DNA of 64,000 nucleotides from Nocardia rhamnosiphila NBRC 108938 (GTDB lineage: Bacteria; Actinomycetota; Actinomycetes; Mycobacteriales; Mycobacteriaceae): assembly GCF_000720425.1 (NCBI RefSeq), contig NZ_JOAJ01000001.1, forward strand, positions 62,001 to 126,000, written 5' to 3'. The notes beneath the pieces were generated by a model. The model saw only the letters and a list, made by a program, of their open reading frames with translations. It did no database searches and had not been told where the DNA came from. Shown here piece after piece: positions 1 through 9,352 of this stretch (the stretch's first letter is position 1; each line of letters begins with the position of its first letter). The position numbers and the translations under genes are program-made.

Positions 1-344
1 CCGCTCGTGGACAGCAGGACGAGGATATCGCCGGGCCGGCCGTGGGCGCGGACCTGCCGGGCGAACAGTTCGTGCCCCCCGTAGTCGTTCAGGATGGCGG
101 TCCCCGCGGAGGTGTCGGCATGCAGCGCGATCGCCGACAGCGGCCGTCGCTCGTTGCGGAAACGGCCGACCAGTTCCCCGGTCAGATGCTGGGCCTCGGC
201 CGCGCTGCCACCGTTACCGCAGGCGAGCAATCGGCCGCCGTTGCGGAACACCGTGGCCAGTTCGCGCCCCCACCCGTGGATCTCCGGCGCGTGCGAACTG
301 GTGCGCTGCAGTGCTTTGCACAGAGCCGCGAAATGCTCCTCCAT
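1..344 (-). CDS. SIS-domain sedoheptulose-7-phosphate isomerase-like protein, C-terminus off the left edge
   Basis: The first 114 residues of a SIS-domain sugar isomerase are visible, starting at an ATG behind a good AGGAGGT site; the rest lies beyond base 1. The motifs GNGGSAAEAQHL and, later, VLLSTSG are typical of GmhA/DiaA-type proteins, which convert D-sedoheptulose 7-phosphate to heptose 7-phosphate. The ATG shares one base with the stop of the GT9 gene upstream, so it is the last visible gene of the minus-strand glycan operon. A GmhA role is supported by the GmhB-like phosphatase and heptosyltransferase-like genes beside it. A generic phosphosugar isomerase or DiaA-like role cannot be excluded. 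Confidence 0.85.
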   Translation of the reverse strand, partial: MEEHFAALCKALQRTSSHAPEIHGWGRELATVFRNGGRLLACGNGGSAAEAQHLTGELVGRFRNERRPLSAIALHADTSAGTAILNDYGGHELFARQVRAHGRPGDILVLLSTS

Positions 345-1387
345 CACGACACACCTCCTGTCTGCAGACCGGCGCACCCGCCTGCGCTGAGTTCTTTCGC
401 CGCCAGGACGACGTCGTCCGGGGAAATCGACTCGAGGCACGGATGTCCGGCGATCGGGCATTCGCGGGCTCTGCTGTCCCGGCACGATGCGTCCTGGTCG
501 CCCAATATCGCCACCGGCACCCCGTAGGGCGCCCACCGGGCGGCGGGGACCACCGGCGCGAACAGGGAGACGACCGGCGTTCCGACGGCCGCGGCCAGAT
601 GCGCCGGCCCGGTATTGGGTGCCACCACGACACTCGCGTCCCGCAATACCGCGGCGAGTTCGGGCAGGGTGGTCGCGCCGCCGAGGTCGACGGCGCGACC
701 ACCGGCCACGAGACCGGTGAGCGGCCGGTCGCCGGCGGCGCCGGTGACGATCACCCGGTATCCGGCACTCGTGAGGGCGGCGACCACGGCCGCCGACCGT
801 GCCGGGGAAAGCTGGCGGGCCGGAACCGATGCGGCGGGGTGCACGACGATATATCCGGGCTCGCCGGTGAGATGGCCGACGTCCGGAAGCGGGCCGCGCA
901 CCGCCAATCCGCCGTCGTCGCCCGGCGGTAGCCCGAACCCGGCCGCGGTGGCCAGCGAGAGCGCGCGCTCGGCCTCCGGCGGGTCGCCGGGGACACGATG
1001 CCGCAGATCCAGCAACGAACCCGGGTAGTCCTCGGAGATCGCGCCGATCCAGCGGACCCCGGCCATCCGCAGCACCAGCGCGAGGGGCAGCGGCGACTGA
1101 TGGAACGAGGTGAGGACGAGCGCCCGGTCCAGTTCCAGGCCGCGCAATTCCGCGACGAAGGCGTCGATATCCGGCGCGGTCACCGCCGGCGGTTCCGGGT
1201 CGATCCAGGGCGCGCACCAGGTCAGCACCCGGTCCACCCCGGGGAGCAGTTCGGCGCCCGCGCGACCCCGCGGCCCGGCCAGCAGCGTCACCGATTCGGC
1301 GTGGGCCGCGACCGCGCGCACGCAGGGACCCGCCAGCAGGACATCGCCGACGTTGTCCGTCCGCGCCACCAGGACCCGGCCCGTCAC
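344..1387 (-). CDS. Glycosyltransferase family 9 (heptosyltransferase-like)
   Basis: A 347-residue protein starting at a GTG that overlaps the preceding stop as GTGA. The N-terminus VLVARTDNVGDVLLAGP and the C-terminal VVAPNTGPAHLAAAVGTP with VSLFAP are the two signature stretches of ADP-heptose:LPS heptosyltransferases (GT9). Members transfer heptose from a nucleotide-activated donor, here presumably at the cytoplasmic membrane. A Gram-positive actinomycete makes no LPS, so the acceptor must be another glycan, lipid or metabolite. It is translationally coupled to the fusion gene upstream and the SIS isomerase downstream. Family assignment is firm; donor and acceptor are inference. Confidence 0.88.
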   Translation of the reverse strand: MTGRVLVARTDNVGDVLLAGPCVRAVAAHAESVTLLAGPRGRAGAELLPGVDRVLTWCAPWIDPEPPAVTAPDIDAFVAELRGLELDRALVLTSFHQSPLPLALVLRMAGVRWIGAISEDYPGSLLDLRHRVPGDPPEAERALSLATAAGFGLPPGDDGGLAVRGPLPDVGHLTGEPGYIVVHPAASVPARQLSPARSAAVVAALTSAGYRVIVTGAAGDRPLTGLVAGGRAVDLGGATTLPELAAVLRDASVVVAPNTGPAHLAAAVGTPVVSLFAPVVPAARWAPYGVPVAILGDQDASCRDSRARECPIAGHPCLESISPDDVVLAAKELSAGGCAGLQTGGVS

Positions 1388-2877
1388 AGCGGACCCGCCA
1401 TCGCCATCCGGACCGCCTTGGTGAGATCCGGCGCGACCCTCGCCGCGATCCGCGCGTGGCGTATCTCTTCGGGCCGGGTCCGCGCCGTGGGTACGAGGAC
1501 GGCCCGGGCGCCCGCCGACAGTGCGGCGGCCACGTCGGCGCCGGTGTCGCCGATCAGTACGCAGCGGTCGATATCGACACCGAGTTCGGCCGCGGCGCGA
1601 CGCACCATACCCGGTGCGGGTTTGCGGCATACGCAGCCCTCGTCCTCGCCGTGGACACAGACCTGCCAGGTCCCGAACGGCCCGAGCAGTTCCTCCACCC
1701 GGTCGTTGACCGCGGCCAGCTGGCCGGGGCTGATCAGTCCGCGCGCGACACCGGACTGATTGCTGACGACACCCAATTGGATTCCGGCCGCCCGCACCAG
1801 GCGCAGGGCGTCGGCGGCCCCCGGTACCGGCCGCACTCCGGCGGGGTCGGCGAGGTAGGGGATATCGACGATCAGCGTGTCGTCGCGATCGAACAGCAGT
1901 GCGTGCGGCGCGGGATGGGTGGCGCGGCGGTGGCGCAGTTCGCCGCGTATCCGGTGCCCGCACGCGGCCGGGGGGATGAGCGCGCTGGTGACCGCCATCC
2001 GCCCGATCTCGCGCGGGGTGCGGGGGCCGGGCGCAATGCGCCGGAGCGCGAACTCCCCGGTGAGCGCCGCCCACGCCACGGCGCAGGCGAGCGCCGCACG
2101 GGACCGGCCTATCACACCGAACGCCAGGCCCGCCGCGCCCGCCGCCGTGGTGAGCGCGTGCCGGGGGAGCAGTCCGTGCCGTTCGCCGATGCGCCGCCGC
2201 CAGTGCGCGCCGTATTTGCGCCGCATCAGCGCGTTGTCGGCATTGCCGCGCTGGGCCCGCACACTGGCCAGCGGCCCGGAGGCGCGGACCGGGTGGACGG
2301 TGACCCGCTGCCCGGACGCGATGGTGTAACCGGCGAGGCAGACGCGTAGTGCCAGGTCCGCGTCCTCGCGGTAGGCCCGGGGGAATCGCTCGTCGAACCC
2401 GCCCACCGCGAGCAGCGCGGACCGGCGGTAGGCCATATCGGCGGTGATCCAGCGGGCGGTCGCCAGCCCGGCGGTGCCGCGTTCGTCATCGGTCGGCCGG
2501 CGGTGCCCCGGCAGCGGGACCTCGATGCGCGCGGTACACGCGGCGGTGTCCGCGGCGAGACCGAGCAGGTCCGCGGCCAGGCGGTCCGGCCAATCGGGGG
2601 CGACGAGTACATCGTCGTCGAGGAAGGCGATCCAGGCTCCCGTGGCGTGCCGCCAGCCGGCATTGCGGGCGGCGGCCGGTCCGCGGCCACCCGAGCGGAC
2701 CACGTGTACGGATGCGCTGCCGTCGGGCAGCGGGAGTTCGCCGCCGCCCCGCCGGTCGTCCACCACGATGATCTCCCGGGGACGGGGGCCCGTCGCGGCC
2801 TCCAGCGCCTCCAGCAGCAGCCGGAGACTGTCGCGGCCCGTGGTCGGGACGACAATGCTGTAGTCGAGGCGGTTCAC
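1384..2877 (-). CDS. GT2 glycosyltransferase fused to a GmhB-like HAD phosphatase
   Basis: 497 residues, GTG start overlapping the carbamoyltransferase stop. Residues 1 to about 285 are a GT-A family 2 transferase (YSIVVPTTGRDSL at the start, then IVVDDR, AFLDDDVLV and a YREDADLALRV acceptor-side motif). A short hydrophobic linker follows. From about residue 325 there is a complete HAD phosphatase: FDRDDTL (motif I), SNQSG (motif II), the CVH...CVCRKP zinc cluster typical of D,D-heptose 1,7-bisphosphate 7-phosphatase GmhB, and IGDTGAD (motif IV). The single chain thus joins donor synthesis to sugar transfer. I see no stop or frameshift at the junction, so the fusion looks real. Confidence 0.88.
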   Translation of the reverse strand: MNRLDYSIVVPTTGRDSLRLLLEALEAATGPRPREIIVVDDRRGGGELPLPDGSASVHVVRSGGRGPAAARNAGWRHATGAWIAFLDDDVLVAPDWPDRLAADLLGLAADTAACTARIEVPLPGHRRPTDDERGTAGLATARWITADMAYRRSALLAVGGFDERFPRAYREDADLALRVCLAGYTIASGQRVTVHPVRASGPLASVRAQRGNADNALMRRKYGAHWRRRIGERHGLLPRHALTTAAGAAGLAFGVIGRSRAALACAVAWAALTGEFALRRIAPGPRTPREIGRMAVTSALIPPAACGHRIRGELRHRRATHPAPHALLFDRDDTLIVDIPYLADPAGVRPVPGAADALRLVRAAGIQLGVVSNQSGVARGLISPGQLAAVNDRVEELLGPFGTWQVCVHGEDEGCVCRKPAPGMVRRAAAELGVDIDRCVLIGDTGADVAAALSAGARAVLVPTARTRPEEIRHARIAARVAPDLTKAVRMAMAGPL

Positions 2878-4496
2878 CGGCGCCGCACCAGGAACGGACC
2901 GATGGCGAGGACATCGATCGGGGCGGAACCGAAACATTCGAGCGCGTCGCGCGGGGAATCGACCATCGGACGGCCCGCGGTGTTCAGGCTGGTGTTGACG
3001 ACCACCGGCACCCCGGTGCGGCGGTCGAATTCGGTGAGCATGCGCGCCGTCAGGGGATCGTCGGCCGGATCGACGGTCTGCACCCGTGCCGTGCCGTCCA
3101 CATGGGTCACCGCCGGGATCCGGTCCTGCCAGTCCGGTGCCACATCGTGGACGAACAGCATGTACGGGCTGGGCAGGGGGCCGCGGCCGAAGATCTCGGC
3201 CGCCCGGTCGGCCCGCACCATGGGCGCGACCGGCCGGAACTGTTCCCGGCCCTTCACATCGTTGAGGCGTTCCAGGTTGGCCGCCCGGCCGGGGTGTGCG
3301 AGCAGCGAGCGGTGCCCGAGGGCGCGCGGGCCGTATTCGGCCCGGCCCTGGAACCAGGCGACCACCTGATCGGCGGCGAGTGCCGCCGCGACCTCGGCCG
3401 CCACATCCGCCGGTCTGCTGTACCGGAGGTCGGCTGTCCGCAATACGGCTTCCAGTTCCGCGTCGGTCCACTCGCGGCCCAGATCGGCGCGGTGCATCGG
3501 CGCGGCCCGTTCCCCGAATTCGGCCGCCAATTGCAGTGCGGCGCCCAGCGCGGTACCGGCGTCACCCGAGGCGGGCTGCACCCAGATCCGTTCGAAGGGT
3601 CCCTCGGCGTGCAGCCGGGTGTTGGCGACGCAGTTGAGGGCGATACCGCCTGCCAGGGTGAGATCCTGTTGCCCGGTCTGCCGGTACAGCCATCCGGTCA
3701 GCTCCAGCAGTACCTCCTCGAGCCGCCGCTGCGCGCTGGCGGTGAGATCGGCGTGGTCGGGGCCGAGTGCGCCGCCGGTCACCGCCGGGGCGTACTGCGC
3801 CCAGTCCACCGGTTCGGTCCGGAAACCGCCGTCGCCGGTGGTGTACAGGAGTTCCCGGAATTCGTCGAGAAAGCGCGGCGTGCCGTAGGAGGCCAGTGCC
3901 ATCACCTTGTACTCGTCGCTCGAGCGGGCGAAACCCAAATGCTCCGTGAGGTCCTCGTACATCAGGCCGAGCGAATGCGGTAGCCGCTGGGCGGCCAGCT
4001 CGACGAATTTTCCGTCCCGGTACTCCCCGGCGAGATACGAACTGCTCTCCCCGCGTCCGTCGGCGACCAGCACCGCGGCATCGCCCAGCGGCGCCGCGAG
4101 TGCCGCGGAGGCGGCATGGGCGAGATGGTGCCTGACGAACCGCACGATCGAAGGGTCGAGTCCGGGCAGCGCGGTACGCAGGAACGCGGGCGCCCGGCGC
4201 GCGTAGTCGGTACGGAGTGCCTCGCTGGAGGGGTCGAGACCGCCGAGTGAATGGTCCACGAGCGCGGGATCGTAGGAGTAGCCCACCGCGTCGAGCTGGT
4301 CGGGCCGCAGGCCCGCGCGCTCGAGACACCACGCGGCGGCCTGCTCGGGCATCTCCCAGGCCGCGAACGGAACCGGTTGTTTACCGTGCTTGCGGCGGGT
4401 GAACCGTTCTTCCTCCGCGGCGGCGACGATCTCACCGTCCACGACGAGGGCGGCAGCGGGATCGTGGAATATGGCGTTCACACCGAGAATGCGCAC
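2874..4496 (-). CDS. Carbamoyltransferase, NodU/TobZ family
   Basis: 540 residues, full length for the family. The N-terminal half begins ILGVNAIFHDPAAALV and carries VRHHLAHAASAA, the ASKHA-like module that makes carbamoyl-adenylate from carbamoyl phosphate and ATP. The C-terminal YrdC-like half has FQGRAEYGPRALGHRS and VVVNTSLNTAGRPMV. These enzymes O-carbamoylate sugars, as in Nod factors, tobramycin and related antibiotics. Within this operon the likely acceptor is a hydroxyl of the heptose or another glycan sugar, which is inference. It lies 45 bases after the epimerase gene and overlaps the GT2-HAD gene by four bases. Confidence 0.92.
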   Translation of the reverse strand: MRILGVNAIFHDPAAALVVDGEIVAAAEEERFTRRKHGKQPVPFAAWEMPEQAAAWCLERAGLRPDQLDAVGYSYDPALVDHSLGGLDPSSEALRTDYARRAPAFLRTALPGLDPSIVRFVRHHLAHAASAALAAPLGDAAVLVADGRGESSSYLAGEYRDGKFVELAAQRLPHSLGLMYEDLTEHLGFARSSDEYKVMALASYGTPRFLDEFRELLYTTGDGGFRTEPVDWAQYAPAVTGGALGPDHADLTASAQRRLEEVLLELTGWLYRQTGQQDLTLAGGIALNCVANTRLHAEGPFERIWVQPASGDAGTALGAALQLAAEFGERAAPMHRADLGREWTDAELEAVLRTADLRYSRPADVAAEVAAALAADQVVAWFQGRAEYGPRALGHRSLLAHPGRAANLERLNDVKGREQFRPVAPMVRADRAAEIFGRGPLPSPYMLFVHDVAPDWQDRIPAVTHVDGTARVQTVDPADDPLTARMLTEFDRRTGVPVVVNTSLNTAGRPMVDSPRDALECFGSAPIDVLAIGPFLVRRR

Positions 4497-4541
4497 GGGG
4501 CGGCCTTTCCTCTGGGGATACGGGCTCGTACCGCGAAACGT

Positions 4542-5615
4542 CTACGCGCTACCCGGCGAATCGACTGCCAAACCGGCCTGCCGTTTCGTTACCGGATCCG
4601 ACTCGTCCGCCGGTGCCGTCCGCCCGGCGAACCAGTCGATCGTGCGGCGCAGCCCTTCGGCCCGGTCGACCGACGGCTGCCAGCCGAGCGCGCGCCGGGC
4701 CAGGGCGATATCCGGGCAGCGACGCTGCGGATCGTCGATCGCACCGTCGACGTATTCGAGCGCGGAGTTGCTTCCGGCCGCCGCGCGGATCTCCTCGGCC
4801 AGCGACCGTACCGAGAGTTCGCAGGGGTTGCCGATATTGACCGGTCCCGCATGATCGGTGCGCGCCAGCGCCAGCAGGCCACGCACCGTGTCCTCGACGT
4901 AACACAGCGACCGGGTCTGTTCACCGGTGCCGGCCACGGTGAGCGGAGCGTCGGCCAGCGCCTGGGCGATGAAGGTGGGCACCATCCGGCCGTCGTCGGC
5001 CCGCATCCGGGGGCCGTAGGTGTTGAAGATCCGGGCGATTGCGGTGTTCACGCCGCGTTCCCGGTGGTACGCCATGGTCAATGCCTCGGCATATCGTTTG
5101 GCCTCGTCGTAGACACTGCGTGGCCCGACCGGGTTGACATGGCCCCAATAGCCCTCGGGCTGCGGGTGGATCCCCGGATCGCCGTACACCTCGCTGGTGG
5201 ACGCGAGGACGAACCGGGCGCCGGTGCGTTCGGCGAGATCGAGAGCATTCGCGGTACCGAGCGAACCCGCTCGTAACGTTTCGATCGGAAGCCGCAGATA
5301 GTCGGGCGGCGAGGCGGCCGACGCGAGATGGAAGACCACATCGAACCAGCCCAGGCCGGAGAACGATTCGGTCACATCGTGCGGCATGATCGCGAAGGCG
5401 GGCCGGTCCACCAGTCCGGCGATAGTGTCCGGGGTGGAGGTGGCGAAGTTGTCGAGCGCGACCACGGACGCGCCCGCGTCGAGCAGCTGTTCGCACAGGT
5501 GCGAGCCGACGAAACCGGCGCCGCCGGTCACCAGCACCCGCCGGGGGTGCCCGGCCCGGTGGTCGCTCGCCCACCCGTCCGGGGCGGGTACCGGATCCGG
5601 CGCGTGCGTCGTCAC
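4542..5615 (-). CDS. NAD-dependent nucleotide-sugar epimerase/dehydratase (UDP-xylose synthase-like SDR)
   Basis: 357-residue extended short-chain dehydrogenase. The Rossmann motif [12 protein letters not shown] sits near residue 25, with DNFATST for cofactor discrimination, [10 protein letters not shown] and the catalytic pair in [13 protein letters not shown] (Tyr and Lys of YxxxK). [19 protein letters not shown] is characteristic of the UDP-glucuronate decarboxylase / dTDP-glucose dehydratase branch. It probably supplies a modified nucleotide sugar for the adjacent glycosyltransferases. The GTG start overlaps the stop of the upstream GT4 gene by four bases. The exact reaction (decarboxylase, 4-epimerase or 4,6-dehydratase) cannot be fixed from sequence alone. 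Confidence 0.85.
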   Translation of the reverse strand: MTTHAPDPVPAPDGWASDHRAGHPRRVLVTGGAGFVGSHLCEQLLDAGASVVALDNFATSTPDTIAGLVDRPAFAIMPHDVTESFSGLGWFDVVFHLASAASPPDYLRLPIETLRAGSLGTANALDLAERTGARFVLASTSEVYGDPGIHPQPEGYWGHVNPVGPRSVYDEAKRYAEALTMAYHRERGVNTAIARIFNTYGPRMRADDGRMVPTFIAQALADAPLTVAGTGEQTRSLCYVEDTVRGLLALARTDHAGPVNIGNPCELSVRSLAEEIRAAAGSNSALEYVDGAIDDPQRRCPDIALARRALGWQPSVDRAEGLRRTIDWFAGRTAPADESDPVTKRQAGLAVDSPGSA

Positions 5616-6832
5616 CGCGCCTCCTCCCGGCCGGTTTCGGTGCGTACGGCCGCGGCGGCCACCCGGCGATACGCCCGCAGGGTCTCCGCGGTGATCCGCT
5701 CCCACGAGTAACGCGCCCGGACCCGTTCGCGCCCGGCGCGTCCGAAGTTCGCCCTGGTCTGCGGTGCGTTCAGCAGGCCGCCGACCGCGTCGGCCAGTTC
5801 GCCGGTGTCCCGCGGTGTCACCAGCCTGCCGGTGACACCGTCGACGACGGTATCGGTGAGCCCGCCGACCGCGGCGGCCACCACGGGTACCCCGCAGGCC
5901 ATCGCTTCCAGCGGGGTGATGCCGAAAGGTTCGTACCAGGGGGTGCACACGGCCACATCCGCCGACCTCAGCAGCGGCGCCATCTCCGTCCGCGGTACCT
6001 GGCCCAGCAGATGCACCCGGTCGGCCACCCCGAGTTCGCCGGCCAGCGCCGAGAGCCGTTGCGCTTCGGGGTCGTCGGCGAGTCGTCCGTCGTCGGGTCC
6101 GCCGACCAGCACGAGTTCGGTATCGCGCAGCCGGGCCACCGCGGCGATCGCGATATCGAAACCCTTGCGCGGCACCAGCCTGCCCACGCTGACGATCCGA
6201 TGCCGGGCCGACCCGGCGGCGCACGGTCCGTCCGGGGTGAACCGATCGAGGTCCACGCCGCACGGGATCACCGAGGTGCGGGTCCGCGGCAGTCCCATCC
6301 GGACCAGTTCGAACACTTCGTCGGTACAGGTGGCGATGACGCGGTCGGCCCGGTCGGCGATGCCCTGTTCCAGCCCCACCCGCGCCGGTGGACTGGTGTC
6401 GGCGGCGCCCTGGTATCGGCGTTTGACCACGCCGAGCGCGTGAAAGGTCTGGAGCACCGGAATGCCGAGCGCGGGTGCGGCCGCGAGCGTCGCGAGACCG
6501 GACATCCAGAAGTGGGCATGGGCCACATCGGGCGCCTCTCGCTGCCAGTCCTGCCGGAGGAACTCCCCGAATTCGTCCATGAACGGGAGCAGTTCATCCT
6601 TCGGCAGTACCTCCGGCGGGCCGGCCGGCACCCGGGTCACGCGATACCCCTGTCCGGTCCGCACAGTGGTGGGTGCGGCGGCGTCTTCGCGCCGGGTGTA
6701 GACGGTGACATCGTGTCCGCGCCGGGACATCCCCGCGGCGAGTTCGGCGACATGGACGTTCTGGCCACCGGCGTCGACGCCGCCGAGCGCGGCCAGCGGA
6801 CTGGCGTGTTCGGATACCATCGCGATCTTCAC
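5612..6832 (-). CDS. Glycosyltransferase family 4 (MshA/sucrose-phosphate-synthase-like)
   Basis: 406 residues with GT-B architecture. The start [13 protein letters not shown] and [16 protein letters not shown] are the glycine-rich N-terminal loop of MshA-like and sucrose-synthase-like GT4 enzymes. [11 protein letters not shown] and [19 protein letters not shown] form the C-terminal nucleotide-sugar site with the EX7E motif. It probably transfers a hexose from UDP-, GDP- or ADP-sugar to the growing glycan on the cytoplasmic face. Its stop overlaps the epimerase start, and 21 bases separate it from the gene upstream. It is not assigned as the housekeeping mshA because it sits inside a glycan operon. 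Confidence 0.85.
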   Translation of the reverse strand: MKIAMVSEHASPLAALGGVDAGGQNVHVAELAAGMSRRGHDVTVYTRREDAAAPTTVRTGQGYRVTRVPAGPPEVLPKDELLPFMDEFGEFLRQDWQREAPDVAHAHFWMSGLATLAAAPALGIPVLQTFHALGVVKRRYQGAADTSPPARVGLEQGIADRADRVIATCTDEVFELVRMGLPRTRTSVIPCGVDLDRFTPDGPCAAGSARHRIVSVGRLVPRKGFDIAIAAVARLRDTELVLVGGPDDGRLADDPEAQRLSALAGELGVADRVHLLGQVPRTEMAPLLRSADVAVCTPWYEPFGITPLEAMACGVPVVAAAVGGLTDTVVDGVTGRLVTPRDTGELADAVGGLLNAPQTRANFGRAGRERVRARYSWERITAETLRAYRRVAAAAVRTETGREEAR

Positions 6833-6853
6833 GGTTGCGCCCCTTTCCGATCC

Positions 6854-7831
6854 CTATGCGGTGATCTCGGCGAGCAGACCGTCCCAGCGGCGCAGGAAGG
6901 TTTCGAGACCGTAGTGCTCCAGTGCGTACTGCCGTCCCGATTTCCCGGCGAGCACCGCCAGATCGGGTTCGTGGAGGAACTCGTGGAACCGCGCGGTGAG
7001 TACCGCGATATCGGTGGACAGCGCTCCCGCCTCCGGGGGGACCGCGCGGACGGCCTCGGTGGTCGCCAACGCGACCACCGGCATGCCCAGCTGCATGGCT
7101 TCGAGCAGGGACAGGCCGAGGGAGGTCCACCGCGCGGTGTGCAGATACACACGCCGCCGCGCCATCTCCTCGTGCAGGGCGGCCTGGCCGAGATCGGCGA
7201 TACCGCGCACGGGGTGCGCGGTGGGGCTTTCCATGGTGAATTCGGCGGCGCCGATACCGTACAGATCGACCGGACCGGCCCTGGCGAAGGCGGGCAGCAG
7301 ATCGGTTCCGGTAATCCGCCCACGCCGGAGCGGTTCGTTGATCAGGGCGACACCGTGCGGGATCTCGCCGGTGTAGCGCGCGCCCGGATCGACGATGCCG
7401 TGCGGGACGACCCGCGTGGGTGCGCGTCCGTTGTCCCACATCAGATCGTTGAAATGGGTGACGTGCACCAGCGGGATATCGGCTCGGTCGGCCAGCGGAT
7501 GGCGGGTGGTGGCGGCATGCGGGCGCGGGGTGTTGTGCTCGACGTACACCGCCGGGATATCGATACCCGGGCGACGGCCGAGCCAGCGTTCGACCAGACC
7601 GATCTCCTCGGGACGCTGTAGCACCACGACGTCCGGTTCGGTCCTCCCCGGCTCCCCGGCCGGAATCTCCCGGGCGGACGGCCACTCGCGCCCGCAACGG
7701 CCCCGGCCCCACGGCCCGCCGCCTGCCACCACCGGCAGCAGATAGCGATGTCTTCCCCGGACGAACGAACTGGTCCACGAGCCGTGCACGTGCCAGAGCA
7801 GAATGTCGAGCCGGTTCGCCGTCTCCGCCAT
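6854..7831 (-). CDS. Glycosyltransferase, GT4-like, first gene of the minus-strand arm
   Basis: 325 residues from an ATG at 7831, chosen because the sequence becomes family-like at ILLWHVHGSW; an upstream in-frame start would add only twelve unlikely residues. GT-B features include VYVEHNTPRP, VVPHGIVDPG and a C-terminal LGLSLLEAMQLGMPVVA, the EX7E-type donor site. The middle is shorter than in classical GT4 enzymes. It is the promoter-proximal gene of the operon running to the left edge and is divergent from the aldehyde dehydrogenase arm. Donor and acceptor are unknown. Confidence 0.8.
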   Translation of the reverse strand: MAETANRLDILLWHVHGSWTSSFVRGRHRYLLPVVAGGGPWGRGRCGREWPSAREIPAGEPGRTEPDVVVLQRPEEIGLVERWLGRRPGIDIPAVYVEHNTPRPHAATTRHPLADRADIPLVHVTHFNDLMWDNGRAPTRVVPHGIVDPGARYTGEIPHGVALINEPLRRGRITGTDLLPAFARAGPVDLYGIGAAEFTMESPTAHPVRGIADLGQAALHEEMARRRVYLHTARWTSLGLSLLEAMQLGMPVVALATTEAVRAVPPEAGALSTDIAVLTARFHEFLHEPDLAVLAGKSGRQYALEHYGLETFLRRWDGLLAEITA

Positions 7832-7857
7832 GCGCTGGCTCTTACCTGTTCGAGCCG

Positions 7858-7879
7858 GTTCAAACACGAGCGCGGGTAA
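7858..7879 (+). promoter_or_regulatory. Possible upstream SigF/SigB-type promoter
   Basis: GGTT followed, after about 13 bases, by GGGTAAA resembles the GTTT / GGGTAT pattern of alternative stress sigma factors (SigF/SigB class) in Actinobacteria. It points toward the aldehyde dehydrogenase at 7961 and is followed 70 bases later by a second, similar element. The spacer is slightly short. This is pattern matching only. Confidence 0.3.
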
Positions 7880-7925
7880 AGCGGTGCTCTACCGGGCGGC
7901 CCGGCGCGGCGACTCGCCGAGCCGG

Positions 7926-7949
7926 GTTTGAACCGCCGGTGCCGGGCAA
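7926..7949 (+). promoter_or_regulatory. Possible SigF/SigB-type promoter of the aldehyde dehydrogenase arm
   Basis: GTTT at 7926-7929 and GGGCAA at 7944-7949, 14 bases apart, resemble an actinobacterial SigF-class promoter with one mismatch in the -10 box. Initiation about seven bases downstream would fall almost on the ATG at 7961, giving a nearly leaderless transcript. That fits the lack of a convincing Shine-Dalgarno sequence there. Confidence 0.38.
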
Positions 7950-7960
7950 AGCGCGCCGGT

Positions 7961-9352
7961 ATGAGCCGATCGAGCACCGTCACAGAACCCACGCGGTCGC
8001 CGGTGACCGCGACGATCGAAATCCGCGATCCCGCCACCGGCGCCGCTGTCGGCACGGTGTCCGTGACCGGCGCCGCCGAACTCGACCGGCGGGTCGCCTC
8101 GGCCCGCCGGGCCCAACCCGGATGGGCGGGTACCCCGGTCGGCGAACGTGCCGCGGTATTACGGGCGGGCGCCGGTCTGCTGCGCGAATACGTCGCCGAA
8201 CTCGCCGCGACCGCCGAGGCCGAAACCGGTCGCCCGCGTGCCGAGGGCGCCGAGGGCATCGCGGCCGGCGCCGCGACCCTGGAGCAGTACGCCGAGCTGG
8301 GCCCGGTGCATCGCGGAAAGAGCTTGCAGGGCGATATCGACGCGACCGACTTCATGGTCTGGGAGCCGCGTGGCGTCGTCGTCGCGCTGACGCCGTGGAA
8401 CGATCCGGTGGCGGTGTCGTGCGGTCTGCTCGGCGCCGCCCTGATCACCGGCAATTCGGTGGTGTACAAGCCGAGCGAGCGGGCGCCGCATACCGGCGCG
8501 CTGCTGGGCGAGCTCCTCGCCCGTGCGCTACCCGAGGGCGTGCTGCAGACCGTGCAGGGCGGCGGCGCCGTCGGTGCCGCGCTGGCCGCCCGGGCCGATG
8601 TGGATGTCGTCGCGCATGTCGGCAGTACCGCCACCGGACGGTCGATCGCGCGCAGTACAGCCGTGACCGGCGCGAAGGCATTGCTGGAGAACGGCGGTAA
8701 CGACGCCCTGGTGGTCGACGCCGGGGTGGACCCCGGCTGGGCCGCGGAGCAGGCCGCGCTCGGCGCGTTCGCGAACTCGGGCCAGATCTGTGTATCGGTC
8801 GAGCGGATCTTCGTCCACGAGGCGATCGCGCGGCCGTTCCTGGCCGCGCTGGTGGTGGCGGCCGAATCCCGGACCCTGGCGCCGCTCGTCGACCGGCGCC
8901 ATCGCGACCTGGTCCACGCGCAGGTGGACGAGGCAGTGGCCGCCGGAGCCGAATGCGCGACGGGCGGCGCCGTGCCCGACGGCGCCGGGGCGCACTACCC
9001 GGCCACTGTGCTGGCCGGCTGCACACCGGATATGCGCATCATGCGCGAGGAGACCTTCGGTCCGGTCGCGCCGGTGTGCCGGGTCGAATCGTTCGACCGG
9101 GGTCTCGCGGAAGCGGCCCGGGACGAGTACGGGCTGGCCGCGACGGTGCTGACGTCGTCACTGCCGCATGCCCAGCGTGCCTGGCGGGAGCTCCCGGTCG
9201 GTACGGTGAAGATCAACGCGGTATTCGGCGGCGCGCCGGGCGGCGCGGCGCACCCCCGCGGCGCCAGCGGTACCGGCTACGGGTACGGACCCGAACTGCT
9301 GGACGAGATGACGCAGACCAAGGTCGTCCACCTGAACTCCGCGCCCCGGTGA
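7961..9352 (+). CDS. Aldehyde dehydrogenase family protein
   Basis: 463-residue NAD(P)-dependent aldehyde dehydrogenase. Visible motifs are TPWNDPVAV and VVYKPSERAPHT for cofactor binding, LLENGGNDALV containing the general-base Glu, and ANSGQICVSVERI with the catalytic Cys. EETFGPVAPV lies near the C-terminus. It oxidises an aldehyde to a carboxylate in the cytosol. As the first gene of the plus-strand glycan arm, with a four-base overlap into the pyruvyltransferase-like gene, it may oxidise a sugar aldehyde or a glycan precursor. The ATG at 7961 is preferred over an upstream ATG at 7928 because the added residues are not family-like. Confidence 0.88.
   Translation: MSRSSTVTEPTRSPVTATIEIRDPATGAAVGTVSVTGAAELDRRVASARRAQPGWAGTPVGERAAVLRAGAGLLREYVAELAATAEAETGRPRAEGAEGIAAGAATLEQYAELGPVHRGKSLQGDIDATDFMVWEPRGVVVALTPWNDPVAVSCGLLGAALITGNSVVYKPSERAPHTGALLGELLARALPEGVLQTVQGGGAVGAALAARADVDVVAHVGSTATGRSIARSTAVTGAKALLENGGNDALVVDAGVDPGWAAEQAALGAFANSGQICVSVERIFVHEAIARPFLAALVVAAESRTLAPLVDRRHRDLVHAQVDEAVAAGAECATGGAVPDGAGAHYPATVLAGCTPDMRIMREETFGPVAPVCRVESFDRGLAEAARDEYGLAATVLTSSLPHAQRAWRELPVGTVKINAVFGGAPGGAAHPRGASGTGYGYGPELLDEMTQTKVVHLNSAPR

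Noticed and set aside
344..2074. A GT9 gene beginning at 2074
   Set aside because: The first 230 codons are the out-of-frame shadow of the GT2-HAD gene. GT9 homology starts at the GTG at 1387, which overlaps the upstream stop as in the rest of the operon.
6011..7621. 536-codon plus-strand frame
   Set aside because: Antisense to the two GT4-like genes; no domain or ribosome site.
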